Assembly: GCA_023416275.1 (NCBI GenBank)
Contig: JAEZIB010000102.1
Location: 124,001 to 188,000 of the forward strand
DNA from: Bacillota bacterium
GTDB lineage: Bacteria; Bacillota; Clostridia; Acetivibrionales; DSM-1351
Direction of reading: 5' to 3'
DNA length: 64,000 bases
How positions within the stretch are numbered: the first letter of the stretch is position 1; each line of letters begins with the position of its first letter. Both the position numbers and the translations under genes were made by a program. The notes beneath the pieces are model-generated. The model saw only the letters and a list, made by a program, of their open reading frames with translations, made no database searches and was not told the DNA's origin. Positions 23,307 to 33,420 of this stretch are shown piece by piece.

Positions 23307-24926
23307 ATGAAAGCAGAGCTAAAATTGGTTAGAGACGAAGTTAAACAAAAAATTAAAGATGGAAAAACAGTTCTTGGTATTGAATTGGGTTCTACACGTA
23401 TAAAGGCAGTATTAACGGATGACAAACATGCACCTTTAGCTTCCGGTAGCTATGAATGGGAGAATCATTTAGAGAATAATATTTGGACATATCATCTAGA
23501 GGATGTCTGGACAGGGATACAGAAAAGTTATCAAAAGTTGGCTGAAGAGGTACGGAAGGAGTATGATGTTCCTCTAGAGCAACTCAGCGCCATTGGTTTT
23601 TCAGCCATGATGCATGGTTATCTACCGTTTGATAAAAAAGGAAATCAATTGGTACCGTTTCGCACCTGGCGTAATACCATTACGGAAAAGGCTGCGGAGG
23701 AATTGACAAAACGATTTAGGTTTAACATTCCGCAGAGGTGGAGTATTGCACATCTTTATCAGGCAATACTAAATGGGGAGGAACATGTAAAAGATATTGA
23801 TTTTCTAACTACTCTTGCTGGCTACGTGCATTGGAAATTAACTGGTCAAAAAGTACTTGGAGTTGGGGATGCATCAGGTATGTTTCCTATTGACAGTTGT
23901 TCTTGCAATTACAACGAAAAAATGCTTCAGCAATTTGACGAAATTGTGGCTGGCAAAAATATTGCGGTAAGTCTTAGGGATATCTTACCAAAGGTACTTA
24001 TGGCAGGTGATTTTGCAGGTTCTCTAACAGAAGAGGGTGCAAAGCTTTTGGATGTAACAGGAAAATTGAAGTCAGGTATTCCTTTGTGTCCGCCAGAGGG
24101 TGACGCTGGAACTGGGATGACAGCTACTAATAGTGTGGCTGAACATACAGGAAATGTGTCTGCAGGAACTTCTATTTTTGCCATGGTTGTGTTGGAAAAG
24201 GAATTATCACAGGTTTACCCTGAGATTGATATTGTAACTACACCAAGTGGCAAGTCGGTGGCTATGGTTCATTGCAACAATTGCACTTCAGATCTTGATG
24301 CATGGATAGGGCTGTTTGCTGAATTTGCCACTGTTTTGGGAAGCGATATAAATAAGGCGTTGCTATATGATACTCTTTACTTTAAGGCACTTGAGGGCGA
24401 TGCAGATTGTGGACACTTGCTGGCTTATAATTATTTATCTGGAGAGCCTATAACAAATATGAAGGAAGGTCGTCCGCTATTCATGAGGATGCCCGAGAGC
24501 AGATTTAATATTGCTAATTTTATGCGAGTACATCTGTATTCAACACTTGCTACATTAAAGCTTGGCATGGATATGCTATTTGAAAAGGAGCACGTCTACC
24601 TTGAACAGCTTATGGGACATGGGGGATTGTTTAAAACAAAGGATGTAGGACAAAAGCTGATGGCAGATGCCATTAATGTTCCTGTTGCAGTGCTGGATAC
24701 AGCAGGCGAGGGCGGTGCGTGGGGTATTGCTCTGTTAGCAGCTTATATGAAATTTAAAGAGCAGGATGAAAAACTGGAAGATTATCTGGCACAGAGGGTG
24801 TTTGCAGAAAAATCAGGTAATTGTATAAAGCCCGATGCCAAGAATGTTCAGGATTTTAATATTTTTATGAAACGCTATTCTGAAGGACTTACAGTTGAGA
24901 GAGCTGCTGTTGCTTCAATAAAATAA
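23307..24926 (+). CDS. FGGY-family sugar kinase, probable L-ribulokinase
   Basis: A 539-residue FGGY carbohydrate kinase. The N-terminal ATPase loop is GIELGSTRIKAVLTDD, the substrate region contains FSAMMHGYLPF and the second nucleotide region is PEGDAGTGMTATNS. It probably phosphorylates L-ribulose at O5 using ATP. It is not a close AraB by eye but resembles the alternative kinase found in clostridial and Bacteroidetes arabinose operons, so L-ribulose as substrate is inferred from its place between araR/operator and araA-araD. GGAGGT precedes ATG 23307; a frame start at 23280 is rejected. Confidence 0.85.
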   Translation: MKAELKLVRDEVKQKIKDGKTVLGIELGSTRIKAVLTDDKHAPLASGSYEWENHLENNIWTYHLEDVWTGIQKSYQKLAEEVRKEYDVPLEQLSAIGFSAMMHGYLPFDKKGNQLVPFRTWRNTITEKAAEELTKRFRFNIPQRWSIAHLYQAILNGEEHVKDIDFLTTLAGYVHWKLTGQKVLGVGDASGMFPIDSCSCNYNEKMLQQFDEIVAGKNIAVSLRDILPKVLMAGDFAGSLTEEGAKLLDVTGKLKSGIPLCPPEGDAGTGMTATNSVAEHTGNVSAGTSIFAMVVLEKELSQVYPEIDIVTTPSGKSVAMVHCNNCTSDLDAWIGLFAEFATVLGSDINKALLYDTLYFKALEGDADCGHLLAYNYLSGEPITNMKEGRPLFMRMPESRFNIANFMRVHLYSTLATLKLGMDMLFEKEHVYLEQLMGHGGLFKTKDVGQKLMADAINVPVAVLDTAGEGGAWGIALLAAYMKFKEQDEKLEDYLAQRVFAEKSGNCIKPDAKNVQDFNIFMKRYSEGLTVERAAVASIK

Positions 24927-24943
24927 AAAGGAGTGTATCTTAT

Positions 24944-26419
24944 ATGGCAATGAAAGATTATGAGTTTTGGTTTGTGGTGGGCAGTCAATTTTTGTATGGA
25001 AACGAAGTTTTGGACACAGTGGCTTCTCGTGCCGCAGAAATGGCTGAGAAAATGAATTCCTCAGGAATTTTGCCTTGTAAAATAGTGTATAAGATTACAG
25101 CTAAAACTCCTGAAGAGATTTTTAGTATAGTAAAGGATGCTAATTATCAGGATCAGTGTGCCGGAATTATAGTGTGGATGCATACCTTCAGTCCATCCAA
25201 AATGTGGATTAATGGCTTGAAGGATCTTCAAAAACCTTATTGTCATTTTGCTACTCAGTACAATAGGGAAATTCCAAACGATACAATCGACATGGATTTC
25301 ATGAATCTTAATCAGGCAGCACATGGTGATCGAGAACATGGCTTCATCAGTGCACGTCTACGTATGAGACGTAAGGTTATTGCAGGCTATTGGCAAGATG
25401 CCGATGTATTGGAAAGAATAGGAGATTGGATGCGAGCAGCCATAGGTGTTGCATTTAGCAAGACTCTAAAGGTCATGAGATTTGGCGATAACATGCGTAA
25501 TGTAGCTGTTACTGAGGGTGACAAGGTGGAAGTACAGACAAAGCTTGGCTGGCAGGTTAATACTTGGCCTGTTGGTACTCTTGTGGAGTATATAAATAGT
25601 GTTACAGATGATGAGGTAGAAGCATTAATGTCTGAATATACACAAAAATATGAGATTAATACTGACAAGCTTAGTAGTATACGCTATCAGGCAAAAGAGG
25701 AAATTGCTATTAAAAAGCTTATGGATAGCGAGGGTTGTAAAGCATTCAGTAATACATTTGAGGACTTGTATGGTATGGAACAGCTGCCAGGATTAGCTAG
25801 TCAGCGATTAATGGAACAAGGCTATGGATATGGCGGTGAGGGTGACTGGAAAGTGGCTGCAATGACTGCCATAGTAAAAGCGATGGCTGAAGGGAAAACA
25901 GGCGGCACCAGTTTTATGGAGGACTATACCTATGATTTAACAAAGGGTAATGAATACAGTCTGGGAGCACATATGCTGGAGGTTTGTCCAAGTATTACAG
26001 CGGCAAAACCAAGAATTGAAGTGCATCCACTTGGTATTGGAGGTAAGGCTAATCCTGCTCGTCTTGTTTTTGAAGGAAAAGCTGGAAATGGTATTGTAAT
26101 CAGCCTTATAGATATGGGCGGCAGATTACGTCTCATTTGCCAAGACATTGAGTGCGTGAAGCCAATATATGAAATGCCTAAATTGCCTGTTGCTCGTGTA
26201 ATGTGGCGTGCTATGCCAAATCTACTTGTTGGTGCTGAGGCGTGGATTATTGCAGGAGGAGCTCATCATACAGTACTGACATATGACATAACTGCAGAGC
26301 AGATGAGAGACTGGGCTCGTATGATGGACATTGAGTTTGTGCACATTTCAAAAGATACTGTCATTGAAGAACTAGAGCATGAACTATTTCTTGCTGATCT
26401 TGCTTGGAAGTTGAAATAG
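24944..26419 (+). CDS. araA: L-arabinose isomerase
   Basis: This enzyme converts L-arabinose to L-ribulose, first step of the pathway, as a Mn-dependent cytoplasmic oligomer. The 491-residue length matches the family. Recognisable parts are the N-terminal FWFVVGSQFLYG, the metal/catalytic regions YGGEGDWK and GGTSFMEDYTYDL (two catalytic Glu), HMLEVCP (His) and the C-terminal GGAHHTVLTYD (His). AAAAGGAGTG precedes the ATG, 17 nt after the kinase stop. It is co-transcribed with the kinase and araD under the AraR palindrome. Confidence 0.96.
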   Translation: MAMKDYEFWFVVGSQFLYGNEVLDTVASRAAEMAEKMNSSGILPCKIVYKITAKTPEEIFSIVKDANYQDQCAGIIVWMHTFSPSKMWINGLKDLQKPYCHFATQYNREIPNDTIDMDFMNLNQAAHGDREHGFISARLRMRRKVIAGYWQDADVLERIGDWMRAAIGVAFSKTLKVMRFGDNMRNVAVTEGDKVEVQTKLGWQVNTWPVGTLVEYINSVTDDEVEALMSEYTQKYEINTDKLSSIRYQAKEEIAIKKLMDSEGCKAFSNTFEDLYGMEQLPGLASQRLMEQGYGYGGEGDWKVAAMTAIVKAMAEGKTGGTSFMEDYTYDLTKGNEYSLGAHMLEVCPSITAAKPRIEVHPLGIGGKANPARLVFEGKAGNGIVISLIDMGGRLRLICQDIECVKPIYEMPKLPVARVMWRAMPNLLVGAEAWIIAGGAHHTVLTYDITAEQMRDWARMMDIEFVHISKDTVIEELEHELFLADLAWKLK

Positions 26420-26483
26420 TATCGGCAGAAGATGATTAGAGAAATTTAAACTATCAAAAATCCAATGGCAAGGAGGGAAAATT

Positions 26484-27182
26484 TTGCTTGAAGCATTAAA
26501 AGAAGAAGTTCTTGAAGCTAATTTATTACTGCCTGAGCATGGACTTATCACTTTCACATGGGGAAATGTATCAGGTATAGATCGTCAAAAAGGGCTTGTT
26601 GTTATAAAGCCCTCAGGTGTGGAGTATTCTGGTATGAAAGCTCAAGATATGGTTGTTGTAGAGCTTGCTACAGGCAGGCAGGTAGAGGGCGATATGAAGC
26701 CTTCGTCAGACACTGCTACACATTTGGTACTGTATCGCGCATTTCCTAAAATCAGTGGCATTGTTCACACTCATAGTCGCTGGGCTACTGTGTATGCACA
26801 GGCAGGAATGGGAATTCCAGCTCTAGGAACAACACATGGGGATTATTTTTATGGCGAGATTCCGTGTACACGGAAGATGACGGTGAAGGAAATAAATGGA
26901 GAACCAGGTCACTATGAATTGGAAACAGGAAATGTTATTGTTGAAACCTTTAAGGATAAAAGTGCAGATGACATTCCAGCAGTTGTTGTGCATAGCCACG
27001 GTCCTTTTACTTGGGGGACAAGTGCAAAAAACGCTGTTCACAATGCTGTAGTGCTTGAGGAATTAGCTTTTATGGCATGGCATAATCAAATGATGAACCC
27101 ACATATTAAACCAATGCAACAGGAATTACTAGACAAGCATTATCTACGTAAGCATGGTTCAAACGCCTATTATGGACAGTAA
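26484..27182 (+). CDS. araD: L-ribulose-5-phosphate 4-epimerase
   Basis: This enzyme converts L-ribulose 5-phosphate to D-xylulose 5-phosphate, delivering arabinose carbon to the pentose phosphate pathway. It is a class II aldolase-fold zinc enzyme of 232 residues. The zinc ligands H95 and H97 (IVHTHSRW) and the VVVHSHGPF loop (H170, H172) are present, with D76 in KPSSDTATH matching the catalytic acid of the E. coli enzyme. The start is TTG at 26484, 6 nt after AGGAGGG. It is the last gene of the arabinose operon, with a terminator at 27254. Confidence 0.96.
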   Translation: MLEALKEEVLEANLLLPEHGLITFTWGNVSGIDRQKGLVVIKPSGVEYSGMKAQDMVVVELATGRQVEGDMKPSSDTATHLVLYRAFPKISGIVHTHSRWATVYAQAGMGIPALGTTHGDYFYGEIPCTRKMTVKEINGEPGHYELETGNVIVETFKDKSADDIPAVVVHSHGPFTWGTSAKNAVHNAVVLEELAFMAWHNQMMNPHIKPMQQELLDKHYLRKHGSNAYYGQ

Positions 27183-27253
27183 AAAAGGTTCAAGCTTAAA
27201 TGTATGGCGATTGACTTTATAAAGATATTCAATTATATATAGAAAAAATGCAC

Positions 27254-27294
27254 AAATAAGTATATAATATTTTATTATTGTATACTTATTTTTT
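27254..27294 (+). terminator. Terminator of arabinose operon
   Basis: AAATAAGTATA/TATACTTATTT (27254-27264, 27281-27291), with further A-T pairing inside, ends in TTTTTT. Confidence 0.85.
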
Positions 27295-27403
27295 ACATAT
27301 TTTTTATGATGATTGTAACAATTTTTTAAGTATAATAAAAATTAACCCGATGTACAAAGACTATGATAAATGCATATAGTACATTGCTTAAATGGAGGTT
27401 AAA

Positions 27404-28225
27404 ATGGACTTTAAAAGAGAACATTTAAAAGATTCAAAGCGCATAGTAATTAAGGTGGGGACGTCAACATTAACCTATGATACAGGCAAAATAAACTTTA
27501 CCCGTATAGATAAGCTGGCTAGAATAATTTCGGATTTATCAAATCAGGGGAAAGAAGTTATACTTGTTACTTCTGGTGCTATTGGTGTAGGTGTAGATAA
27601 ACTGAAAATGCCCGAAAGACCAAAAACAATACGAGAAAAGCAGGCCGTTGCTGCCGTTGGACAATGTGAGCTTATGCATATGTACAGCAAGTTCTTTTCG
27701 GAGTATGGGCATACCGTCGCGCAGATTTTACTGACTAGGGATATAATGAGTGATGATCATTGCCGTGAGAATGTAGTAAATACATTTGAAACATTGCTAA
27801 AAAAAGGGATAGTACCTATTGTAAATGAAAACGATTCTGTATCCATTGTTGAATTAAAGGTAGGCCAAAAAGACACTTTCAGTGAGAATGACACATTGTC
27901 GGCACTTGTTGCCAAACTCATAGAGGCAGATTTATTAATTATTTTATCTGATATTGATGGTTTTTTTGACTCAGACCCAAGGAAAAATCCTGATTCTAAA
28001 ATGCTTTCGATTATTAATGAAATTACTCCGGATATTGAACTTTGTGCAGAAGGTGCAGGTACAAAGAGAGGAACAGGAGGAATGGTCACAAAGCTTAAAG
28101 CTGCGAAAATTGCTACAAGATCAGGAGTAAATGTAGTTTTAACAAATGGGAGTAACCCCGAAATTATTATGGATATAATTAATGGACAGGATCTTGGCAC
28201 AATTTTTGTTGGAAATAGTAAGTAG
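27404..28225 (+). CDS. proB: Glutamate 5-kinase, short form without PUA domain
   Basis: This enzyme phosphorylates L-glutamate to glutamyl 5-phosphate, first step of proline synthesis. The 273-residue amino-acid-kinase domain has IVIKVGTSTLTYDTGKINF at the amino end, VTSGAIGVG, NENDSVS (substrate loop), LSDIDGFFDSDPR and GTGGMVTKLKAA. The C-terminal PUA domain of the E. coli enzyme is absent, as in several Firmicutes. ATG 27404 follows GGAGGTTAAA. It is monocistronic: no proA follows, and a terminator closes it. Confidence 0.94.
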   Translation: MDFKREHLKDSKRIVIKVGTSTLTYDTGKINFTRIDKLARIISDLSNQGKEVILVTSGAIGVGVDKLKMPERPKTIREKQAVAAVGQCELMHMYSKFFSEYGHTVAQILLTRDIMSDDHCRENVVNTFETLLKKGIVPIVNENDSVSIVELKVGQKDTFSENDTLSALVAKLIEADLLIILSDIDGFFDSDPRKNPDSKMLSIINEITPDIELCAEGAGTKRGTGGMVTKLKAAKIATRSGVNVVLTNGSNPEIIMDIINGQDLGTIFVGNSK

Positions 28226-28241
28226 ATAAAACTCAAAAATT

Positions 28242-28294
28242 AAAGTGCGCAGGGAATGTTAGATGCTATTCTTTCACTCTCTGTGCACTTTTTA
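28242..28294. terminator. Terminator between convergent proB and pbp genes
   Basis: AAAGTGCGCAGGGA (28242-28255) pairs with TCTCTGTGCACTTT (28278-28291) through G-U wobbles and runs into T on the plus strand. The minus strand also has CACTTTAATTTTTG, so it may serve both genes. Confidence 0.85.
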
Positions 28295-28335
28295 TTTATA
28301 TATTGTTTATCTATATTTTAGTGATACTCGTTGTT

Positions 28336-30834
28336 TTATGGAAGAACATCCAAGTCTTCATCTGGAAGAGTAGGAAGCAAAGGAGTATCTAGTGTGGATT
28401 CCTGACCAACTTGCGGGGATTGAGTATTGGTTCCTTGCCCCGAGTTAACTGGAGGTCCTACAATACTGGATGCACTGTGGATGGTACAATATTCACCTTG
28501 AGGAATTTCATATATCCAATCCTTAATCTTTGATACTAAAGATGGGTCTTTAGGAAGGTAAGGAACTGGTCTTTGAATAAATACTCGTTCTTGCACTACT
28601 GAAGCAGGACAATATTCATTTGCTAACAATGGCCTGCCATAAATGTCTTTGCTAGTAGTATCCACTTTTGCTAGCACATGGACATCACAGGTATCTGTAG
28701 GTTCTGTACCTTTAGCAAAATATTCTGTTCTGATTGCATTGCCTCTAGGGTCTTGGCTGCAATACTTACCTGGTAATTTACCTGAATATATGCAGATGGT
28801 TTTCTTTACTATTCCGGCAGGTTGCTGGAAGTCTTTAACCTCTAAATCAGCATGTATCCTATTCATCACTTTATTCCATAACTTAAGGGATTGATTGTAC
28901 TCAGAGTTTTTTAATGATTTTGGATTATTGTATCCATACCATGTAGCACCCACATAATAAGGTGAAAAACCAACAAACCATTTGTCGTAATTATCGTTTG
29001 TTGTACCAGTTTTTCCTGCTGTTGGTATAACTTTTCCAGCTGAGTTTTTAACAGTTCCAAGTCCGCCTGTAGCAGCTGTACCAGAAGTAACAACATCTCT
29101 CATCATACTAGTCATAAGAAACGCGGTTGTTTCTTTATAAACAATGTTCTTTTTTTGTTCTTTTGTCTTGTCAAGTATTACATTACCACTTTCATCAGTT
29201 ACTTTTGTGTATGAAATGGGTTCAAGATAGACACCATCATTTACAAAGGGAACATATGCAGAGGACATAATTAATGGATTAACACCCTCATTAAGACCAC
29301 CAAGAGCCATAGAAACATATCCTTCTTTTGATCTATCAATATTTGACTTCTTTAGGTAAGCAATTGATTTTTCAGCACCTAAATAATCCATAAAAACTTT
29401 CGCTGCGACAACATTTATGGAGCTTCTAATACCACTTCTTATTGTAGAAAGACCTCTAAAGCTTGATTCGGAGTTTTTTGGATACGGTGTAGTTGGGTGT
29501 TGTGGATCAAGATAGATTGGAACATCATCTACAACAGTTGCAGGTGTTATTAAGCCTAAGTCTATTGCTGGACCATAAACAGCTATTGGCTTAAAGCTTG
29601 AACCAGGCTGCCTTTTCATAGAAGTAGCTCTGTTAAGAGTGAAATTTCCTTTTTTATAGCCATATGCCCCATACATACCACGAATTTGTCCTGTAGTAGG
29701 GTCTAAAATAAGCATTGCAGCTTGAGCCTGCATATCAGGATTACTAATCTTTTTGTTTACAGGAAAATTCTCTATATTTGTAAATTCTTCATTCATTACT
29801 TTCTGAATTTTTGTATCTTGAGTTGTATATATTTTCAAGCCACTATTGTAAATCTTTATATTAGCAGCATCACTTGAAATATTGTACTTTTCCATTAAAT
29901 CGTTCTGAACCTGAGTCAGAACATAGTCAACAAAATAACTCTGAACATTATTGACAGAAACATTTTCATCTGTATTTCTCTCGTAAATTTTCAGTTCTTC
30001 TGCAATGGCTTCATTATACTCGTTTTGAGTAATTTTACCTTGATCGAGCATTGCTCGTAAAATAATTTCCTGACGTTCTTTATTCCTTTTTATATTGTTC
30101 TCACCCAAAGTAGGATCATAATATCCAGGAGATTTTGTAACGCCTGCGATACTTGCACATTCGGCAAGGGATAAGTCCTTTACATCCTTATTAAAGAACT
30201 TTTTTGCGGCAGCCTGAACGCCATAGCAGCCTGAACCTGTAGTAATACGATTCATGTAATTATCAAGAATTTGATCCTTTGATAGATTTCTCTCTAGCTG
30301 AATAGCTTGCCAAGCTTCCTGTACTTTTCTTTTTATTGTAGTATCTTCATTGCCTGTAATATTTTTAACTAATTGTTGAGTAATTGTACTACCACCAAAG
30401 GAAGCATCTCCAAAATGGATTATATAACTAAAAGCAGCCTTCACGAATCTTTTAAAATCAACGCCTCCATGATTATAAAAATTCTTATCCTCAATTGCTA
30501 TAAATGCGTTTCTCAAATTATCAGGAATTTCAGAATGAACAACAACAACTCTGTTCTCACTGCCTTTAATCTGAGCCATCTCAGCGCCTTCTGAATCGTA
30601 TATAAAAGAAGTAAGTTTAGTTAATTCAAGTTGATTAGGTGTTATTGCATCAGCACTTTTTAAATAACCAAGACAAGCACCTCCTAATATACCTGCAAAA
30701 GTGCAGCCTATTGATATAAAGATAACAACTACTGTTTTCAAAACAGCGAGAGCAAATTGGGAGTAGGTGCTTTTTTTCTTTGTCTTCTTTTTTTGCTCAC
30801 TTCTGCCTGAAGCAGTATTTTCATTCGATTTCAT
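28336..30834 (-). CDS. Class A penicillin-binding protein (PBP1A type)
   Basis: A bifunctional peptidoglycan synthase of 832 residues. A basic cytoplasmic N-terminus and one membrane helix (TVVVIFISIGCTFAGILGGA) precede a GT51 glycosyltransferase domain with catalytic IEDKNFYNHGGVDF (about residue 118) and FGGSTITQQLVKN. The transpeptidase domain has SSFKP (Ser near 411), SIN (about 472) and KTGTT (about 605). The C-terminus after ~745 is a Pro/Ser/Gln-rich tail. GGAGGTT precedes the ATG. It is monocistronic and convergent with proB. The enzyme works at the outer membrane face in sidewall growth or division. Confidence 0.95.
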   Translation of the reverse strand: MKSNENTASGRSEQKKKTKKKSTYSQFALAVLKTVVVIFISIGCTFAGILGGACLGYLKSADAITPNQLELTKLTSFIYDSEGAEMAQIKGSENRVVVVHSEIPDNLRNAFIAIEDKNFYNHGGVDFKRFVKAAFSYIIHFGDASFGGSTITQQLVKNITGNEDTTIKRKVQEAWQAIQLERNLSKDQILDNYMNRITTGSGCYGVQAAAKKFFNKDVKDLSLAECASIAGVTKSPGYYDPTLGENNIKRNKERQEIILRAMLDQGKITQNEYNEAIAEELKIYERNTDENVSVNNVQSYFVDYVLTQVQNDLMEKYNISSDAANIKIYNSGLKIYTTQDTKIQKVMNEEFTNIENFPVNKKISNPDMQAQAAMLILDPTTGQIRGMYGAYGYKKGNFTLNRATSMKRQPGSSFKPIAVYGPAIDLGLITPATVVDDVPIYLDPQHPTTPYPKNSESSFRGLSTIRSGIRSSINVVAAKVFMDYLGAEKSIAYLKKSNIDRSKEGYVSMALGGLNEGVNPLIMSSAYVPFVNDGVYLEPISYTKVTDESGNVILDKTKEQKKNIVYKETTAFLMTSMMRDVVTSGTAATGGLGTVKNSAGKVIPTAGKTGTTNDNYDKWFVGFSPYYVGATWYGYNNPKSLKNSEYNQSLKLWNKVMNRIHADLEVKDFQQPAGIVKKTICIYSGKLPGKYCSQDPRGNAIRTEYFAKGTEPTDTCDVHVLAKVDTTSKDIYGRPLLANEYCPASVVQERVFIQRPVPYLPKDPSLVSKIKDWIYEIPQGEYCTIHSASSIVGPPVNSGQGTNTQSPQVGQESTLDTPLLPTLPDEDLDVLP

Positions 30835-31302
30835 ACATAACCTCCATAAACCAAAATCACAAAATATATAAGTTGAGTATCTCCCTATGCGAGTTAGTGA
30901 TATAGGAAATAAATAAATATTTGTCTAGGACATTATACCACAAATAGAGGGTAAGTGTATAATTTTTACTAAAAGTCAATTAGGGTACAGCGTCTTTAAA
31001 TGGTTTATGGTGGGGATGGATATGGAGTTATGAGCAAAGAAGCTTTTGGATACTATCGGTGAAACAAAGGTAATGTAAGGTGGTTACTGCTTGATTGCTC
31101 AAATCTACAAAAAGCTGCTCACAGCTTATTAATATGTGAAGAGAACGATGAATACCCGAAATGTAAACTTCGTATTTTCCAACATGATAACCGACCAAAA
31201 CCGAAACAGGTATAAAATTATTTCTCTATTTCCCATAGTAATTATACTTTTAATCACTGTTATCATGTATATGTATTGCGTAGAGTCACTGTAATTTTTC
31301 GC
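30835..31302. other. Gene-free stretch upstream of the PBP gene
   Basis: No gene can be supported here. It contains AAAGTCAATTAG near 30973, similar to the end motif of the structured repeat at 38100, but nothing else that I can interpret. A 63-codon minus frame at 31129-31320 has no ribosome site. Confidence 0.4.
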
Positions 31303-31304
31303 AA

Positions 31305-31343
31305 AAATACTCCATTTCATTTTGCGTTTGATATGGAGTATTT
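31305..31343 (-). terminator. Terminator of the M23-bactofilin operon
   Basis: AAATACTCCAT/ATGGAGTATTT (31305-31315, 31333-31343); on the minus strand the second arm continues into TTTTTG. It lies 80 nt after the bactofilin stop. Confidence 0.75.
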
Positions 31344-31422
31344 CAAATACTATTATTTAAATTTACTAACTTTCCGAAACTATAGGAGTTCATACTTATC
31401 AATGGTAAGATGGGTGGGTAAA

Positions 31423-31854
31423 TTACATTTCTGTTTGCCCTTCATCTATAACAGAGCTTTTCTTGTAATCTTTCTTTTTGCCCATCAATAATGATTTTGA
31501 AGTCTGATTTTCAAGCATTTTACAATTTCCGTCAAATATACTGCCTTCTTCACAAATAAAAGTTTTTACTTGGATATCACCCATCAATTTTGCTGTAGAT
31601 AAAAGCTTAAGCAGACCTGAAGAGGAAACATCTCCGTCAATGCTACCTGCAACATGTATATTTGATGCTGTGACATTACCTTTAATACTAGCAGCTTCAC
31701 CTACAAAAAGGTCGCCTTGAACAGAAATATTCCCTGTTAATTTGCCGTCTATTCTGATAATTCCTTTAGAATTAATATCTCCTATTAATTCAGTATTTGA
31801 ACCAATTAAGGTATCAAAGCTTGCTTTTTCAAAATCCGTTTGTTTATTAAACAA
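31423..31854 (-). CDS. Bactofilin (polymer-forming cytoskeletal protein)
   Basis: Bactofilins form nucleotide-free filaments on the inner membrane that organise local wall synthesis. The 143-residue protein has the right-handed beta-helix core of short repeats (DTLIGSNTELIGDINSKGII, GKLTGNISVQGDLFVGEAAS, KGNVTASNIHVAGSIDGDVS). The start is TTG 31854 with GGGAGG 6 nt upstream; ATG 31899 has no ribosome site. It is encoded 81 nt downstream of an M23 peptidase gene on the same strand, a conserved pairing in which the filament is thought to localise the wall hydrolase. Confidence 0.93.
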   Translation of the reverse strand: MFNKQTDFEKASFDTLIGSNTELIGDINSKGIIRIDGKLTGNISVQGDLFVGEAASIKGNVTASNIHVAGSIDGDVSSSGLLKLLSTAKLMGDIQVKTFICEEGSIFDGNCKMLENQTSKSLLMGKKKDYKKSSVIDEGQTEM

Positions 31855-31935
31855 TGTCGTTCCTCCCTTAAAGTATAATAAATTTATTTTAAATAACATA
31901 ATTTAACAAAAGAGTACTTATATTTAAAAGTATAT

Positions 31936-32886
31936 TTATTTGTATGAGTTAAAATCAACATACTCAGTTGGGTCAACTGGAATATTATTAATTCTGATTT
32001 CAAAATGCAGATGAGGGCCTGTGCTTAAGCCTGTACTACCCACCAATGCTATTTTTTGACCTTTATTTATATTGTCACCGCTCTTCACTAGTAGCCTTGA
32101 AGCATGAGCATATAATGTACGATATCCATTTCCATGGTTTATTATAACATTGTTACCATATCCTTTGGAATATCCTGAGTATTCAACGATACCTGCAGCA
32201 GATGCTAATATTGGATCACCGCTAGAAGAGGATATATCTACACCGTCATGTTCTATATTTACTTTTTTAATAGGATGGTTTCTCATACCAAATGGAGAAC
32301 TTATTTTTCCTGAAGCAGGAATCAAGGTTGGAATTGCATTAACTACCTTTTCAAGTTTTTCTTTTGAAGTCTTAAGTTCTTTAAGCAATTGTTCATCTGA
32401 ATTAAAGTTTTTATTTAATTGCTCTACAATACTATTTAGCTTAATTAAGTCTAAGCCTGCTTGGCTCGTGCTCTTGCTTTTCACAGTAGAGCCTCTATTA
32501 GATTTGGAGATATAATTATCAGCTATTTGCTTGTACATCTTAGTAAACTCATTAATTTTTTGTTTACTAGCTGCTGCATTTGTTTGCAGGGCTTTTATTT
32601 GATTATTACTTGCTGCCAACACTTTATTTTGTTCAATAAGTGAGAGGGATAAGGTCTCTATCTGCTGCTGTAAGTCTTTTTTGCTTAATTCCTTAGCTTG
32701 TACATTTTTCTGTGATAAATTAATGATATATACTGAAAGTGAAACTGAAAGAATTAAAAGCAATGTAGCTAATATTTTTGCAAATGGTGCTTTAATGGAA
32801 TACTTCTTAACACTATCGTTACTATTTGGAATTATAACTATTGAGTAGGTCTTATTGAGTTTTTTGATAATACTTGAAAAATTCAT
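31936..32886 (-). CDS. Membrane-anchored M23 (LytM) peptidase
   Basis: A 316-residue protein with a transmembrane helix near 37-57 (AKILATLLLILSVSLSVYII), a coiled coil (about 65-130, LQQQIETLSLSLIEQNKVLA) and a C-terminal M23 zinc endopeptidase domain. The zinc-site motifs are H-x3-D in EHDGVDI and H-x-H in GPHLHFEIR, with the H in GNGYRTLYAHAS. It probably trims or remodels peptidoglycan cross-links outside the membrane, with activity controlled by the coiled coil. It is the first gene of a two-gene operon with bactofilin. Confidence 0.92.
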   Translation of the reverse strand: MNFSSIIKKLNKTYSIVIIPNSNDSVKKYSIKAPFAKILATLLLILSVSLSVYIINLSQKNVQAKELSKKDLQQQIETLSLSLIEQNKVLAASNNQIKALQTNAAASKQKINEFTKMYKQIADNYISKSNRGSTVKSKSTSQAGLDLIKLNSIVEQLNKNFNSDEQLLKELKTSKEKLEKVVNAIPTLIPASGKISSPFGMRNHPIKKVNIEHDGVDISSSSGDPILASAAGIVEYSGYSKGYGNNVIINHGNGYRTLYAHASRLLVKSGDNINKGQKIALVGSTGLSTGPHLHFEIRINNIPVDPTEYVDFNSYK

Positions 32887-32991
32887 TAGTAAATACCACC
32901 GTTCTTTATTTACAGTTTTAAATATTTAGTATACAAAGTTATTTATGCTTAACCTTGCCTTTTAGAGGAAATAAATCCATTGTATTTTATC

Positions 32992-33080
32992 CAACAGTTT
33001 AGGTTTTTATGAATTATACAAATAGAAGGCTTCAGTCCTAAACCAAAGCATCAGCTATCAGTCAATAGTAATTGACTGAT
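32992..33080. repeat. Second, diverged copy of the structured intergenic repeat
   Basis: 32992-33077 aligns along its length with 38151-38235 and ends in the same ATAGTAATTGACT. Its stem GTTTAGG/CCTAAAC replaces GTTTGGG/CCCAAAC of the other copy, a compensatory change. The stretch 32887-33549 contains no gene; it also holds ATCAGTCAAT/ATTGACTGAT (33057-33080) and a terminator at 33421. Confidence 0.5.
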
Positions 33081-33420
33081 TAATAATAGTCCAGGAAAAA
33101 TAAGAAAAATAAGTATAGCTAAAAATTATCAACAAAAATAAAAAATACTATTTTCTTTATAACATTATTAAAATAATGTTGCAATACTTTTTATAAAAAT
33201 TAAATTTCAATTTTTTTTGTCCGGTTAATATTTAGCATAGGCCGAATTAAAATTAAATGATTTTTAGTGTCAAAATACGATGGGAGATTGGCTTCTATAT
33301 AGATTTGTTAACTAATAGTAAAATTAATAAAAATAATTTGGAAAATAAAGGTTTAAATACATATATATGTGGAATACTTATAATAACGGCAAACTGATTC
33401 AATTAATACACTTAGATTTT

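Noticed and set aside
27757..28236. Minus-strand frame opposite proB
   Set aside because: Shadow of a well-supported gene; no ribosome site or recognisable protein.
31129..31320. 63-codon minus-strand open frame
   Set aside because: No ribosome site; overlaps the terminator of the bactofilin operon.
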